Below, in pieces: positions 63,478-64,000 of a stretch of DNA of 64,000 bases (within the stretch, counting starts at the first letter, position 1; every line of letters begins with the position of its first letter). This DNA comes from Pseudomonas muyukensis. Its GTDB lineage: Bacteria > Pseudomonadota > Gammaproteobacteria > Pseudomonadales > Pseudomonadaceae. A program made the translations under genes and the position numbers. The notes below the pieces were generated by a model. The model was not told the origin of the DNA and ran no database searches. It worked only from the letters and a program-made list of their open reading frames with translations. The stretch lies in assembly GCF_019139535.1 (NCBI RefSeq), contig NZ_CP077073.1, forward strand, positions 3,562,501 through 3,626,500. The letters run 5' to 3'.

Positions 63478-64000
63478 TCAACCCCAGCGCCGCAAAAAAC
63501 CCACCACCGCCGCCAGCACCCAATCCGCCTGCTCCCGGTGCGGCACATGCCCGCCCCCAGGCAGCACCTGCACCTGCGCCGCCCCTGCCGCCAGCTCGGC
63601 AAGCCGCTGCGGATGCGCCAGGCTGCCGAACTCATCCAGATCGCCATGCAGGCTCAACAACGGGCAGCGCAGTTCGGCCAGCGCCTGGTCGAGGTTCCAG
63701 TCGGCGAAGTCCGCTGCGAGCCAGTTGTCGATCCAGGCCCGCAGCACCCACTCGGCCTTGTCGCCGTGGTAACGCTGCAAGCGCTGCAACTGCCCAGGCT
63801 CGGCGAACTGCTGCTCGGCGGCGCGAATCCCGGCCAGGGTGCGTGGCTCGACGAAGGCCTGGGCCGACTCGCTGATCACCCCCTGGCAGCGCTCGCCATG
63901 GGCAGCGGCGCAGGCAATGGCCATGCCGCCTCCGACACTGTGGCCGAACACGATGAACGGGCCGATCGCCCGCTGCGCCAACAACGCGGCGAACCCCTCG
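63478..64000 (-). CDS. alpha/beta hydrolase, 5' partial
   Basis: C-terminal part (about 174 residues) of an alpha/beta hydrolase; the frame is open to the right window edge on the minus strand, so the start lies outside. The nucleophile elbow GHSVGGG is present, a catalytic acid is expected near SLHGDLDEFG, and the catalytic histidine is in GGGHVPHREQ near the end. Substrate unknown. Confidence 0.9.
   Translation of the reverse strand, partial: EGFAALLAQRAIGPFIVFGHSVGGGMAIACAAAHGERCQGVISESAQAFVEPRTLAGIRAAEQQFAEPGQLQRLQRYHGDKAEWVLRAWIDNWLAADFADWNLDQALAELRCPLLSLHGDLDEFGSLAHPQRLAELAAGAAQVQVLPGGGHVPHREQADWVLAAVVGFLRRWG

Overview
The window is GC-rich Pseudomonas DNA, most likely from the P. putida group. 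This rests on codon use, family content (DUF2388, FosA, HscC with a J-protein, MHS-type MFS, many AraC/LysR/LysE proteins) and many copies of a REP-type repeat ending in the core GCCGGCTCCTAC. Genes are dense on both strands. No rRNA, tRNA, CRISPR array or transposase was seen.

Layout. 1-3843: D-3-hydroxybutyrate use (GntP permease, dehydrogenase, acetoacetyl-CoA synthetase). 3.9-13.9 kb: single genes of housekeeping, efflux or stress type (ppiC, a soluble chemoreceptor, two LysE exporters, an AraC regulator, a phosphatase, ogt, fosA), broken by a tandem array of 107-bp repeats at 7041-7717. 14.0-16.4 kb: an AT-richer patch with a 19-copy AGCA tract in a small lipoprotein gene, an orphan fimbrial adhesin and a DUF2388 gene. 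Two inverted copies of a ~160-bp non-autonomous element (11616 and 18101) flank this part. 18.3-25.0 kb: NmrA/HxlR pair, TerB-like protein, GST, HscC and its J-domain partner.

24995-35261 is the centrepiece. It is a tightly packed minus-strand operon, with many 4-11 nt overlaps, encoding a KamA-type radical SAM enzyme, two FAD amine-oxidase-like proteins, a lysine N6-hydroxylase-like monooxygenase, an ATP-grasp ligase, a stand-alone methionyl-tRNA-synthetase-like protein, a class III CoA-transferase, a small cupin and an AEC exporter. N-hydroxylase + MetRS-like + cupin + FAD oxidase is the known enzyme set for N-N bond (hydrazine) formation in the s56-p1, triacsin and pyrazole C-nucleoside pathways. 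Here the cupin and MetRS parts are separate genes, and the KamA, ATP-grasp and CoA-transferase genes point to a product I do not recognise. A PEP-mutase-family/amidohydrolase pair with a divergent LysR gene lies directly upstream.

38.4-40.1 kb: a chitinase and a lytic polysaccharide monooxygenase, both without a signal peptide, with a LexA-like box upstream. 40.5-43.2 kb: MipA/OmpV protein and a two-component system. 43.6-46.7 kb: mechanosensitive channel, a stand-alone pyruvate-dehydrogenase-E1 C-terminal-like protein and a Nu-class-like GST. 46.7-51.5 kb: uptake and CoA activation/thiolysis of a carboxylic acid (MHS transporter, acyl-CoA synthetase, thiolase) beside a PAS-LuxR regulator. 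51.8-64.0 kb: MFS exporter, large HD-GYP sensor, MBL-fold lipoprotein, 1304-residue patatin-like membrane protein, a second-type PBP2 and a truncated alpha/beta hydrolase.
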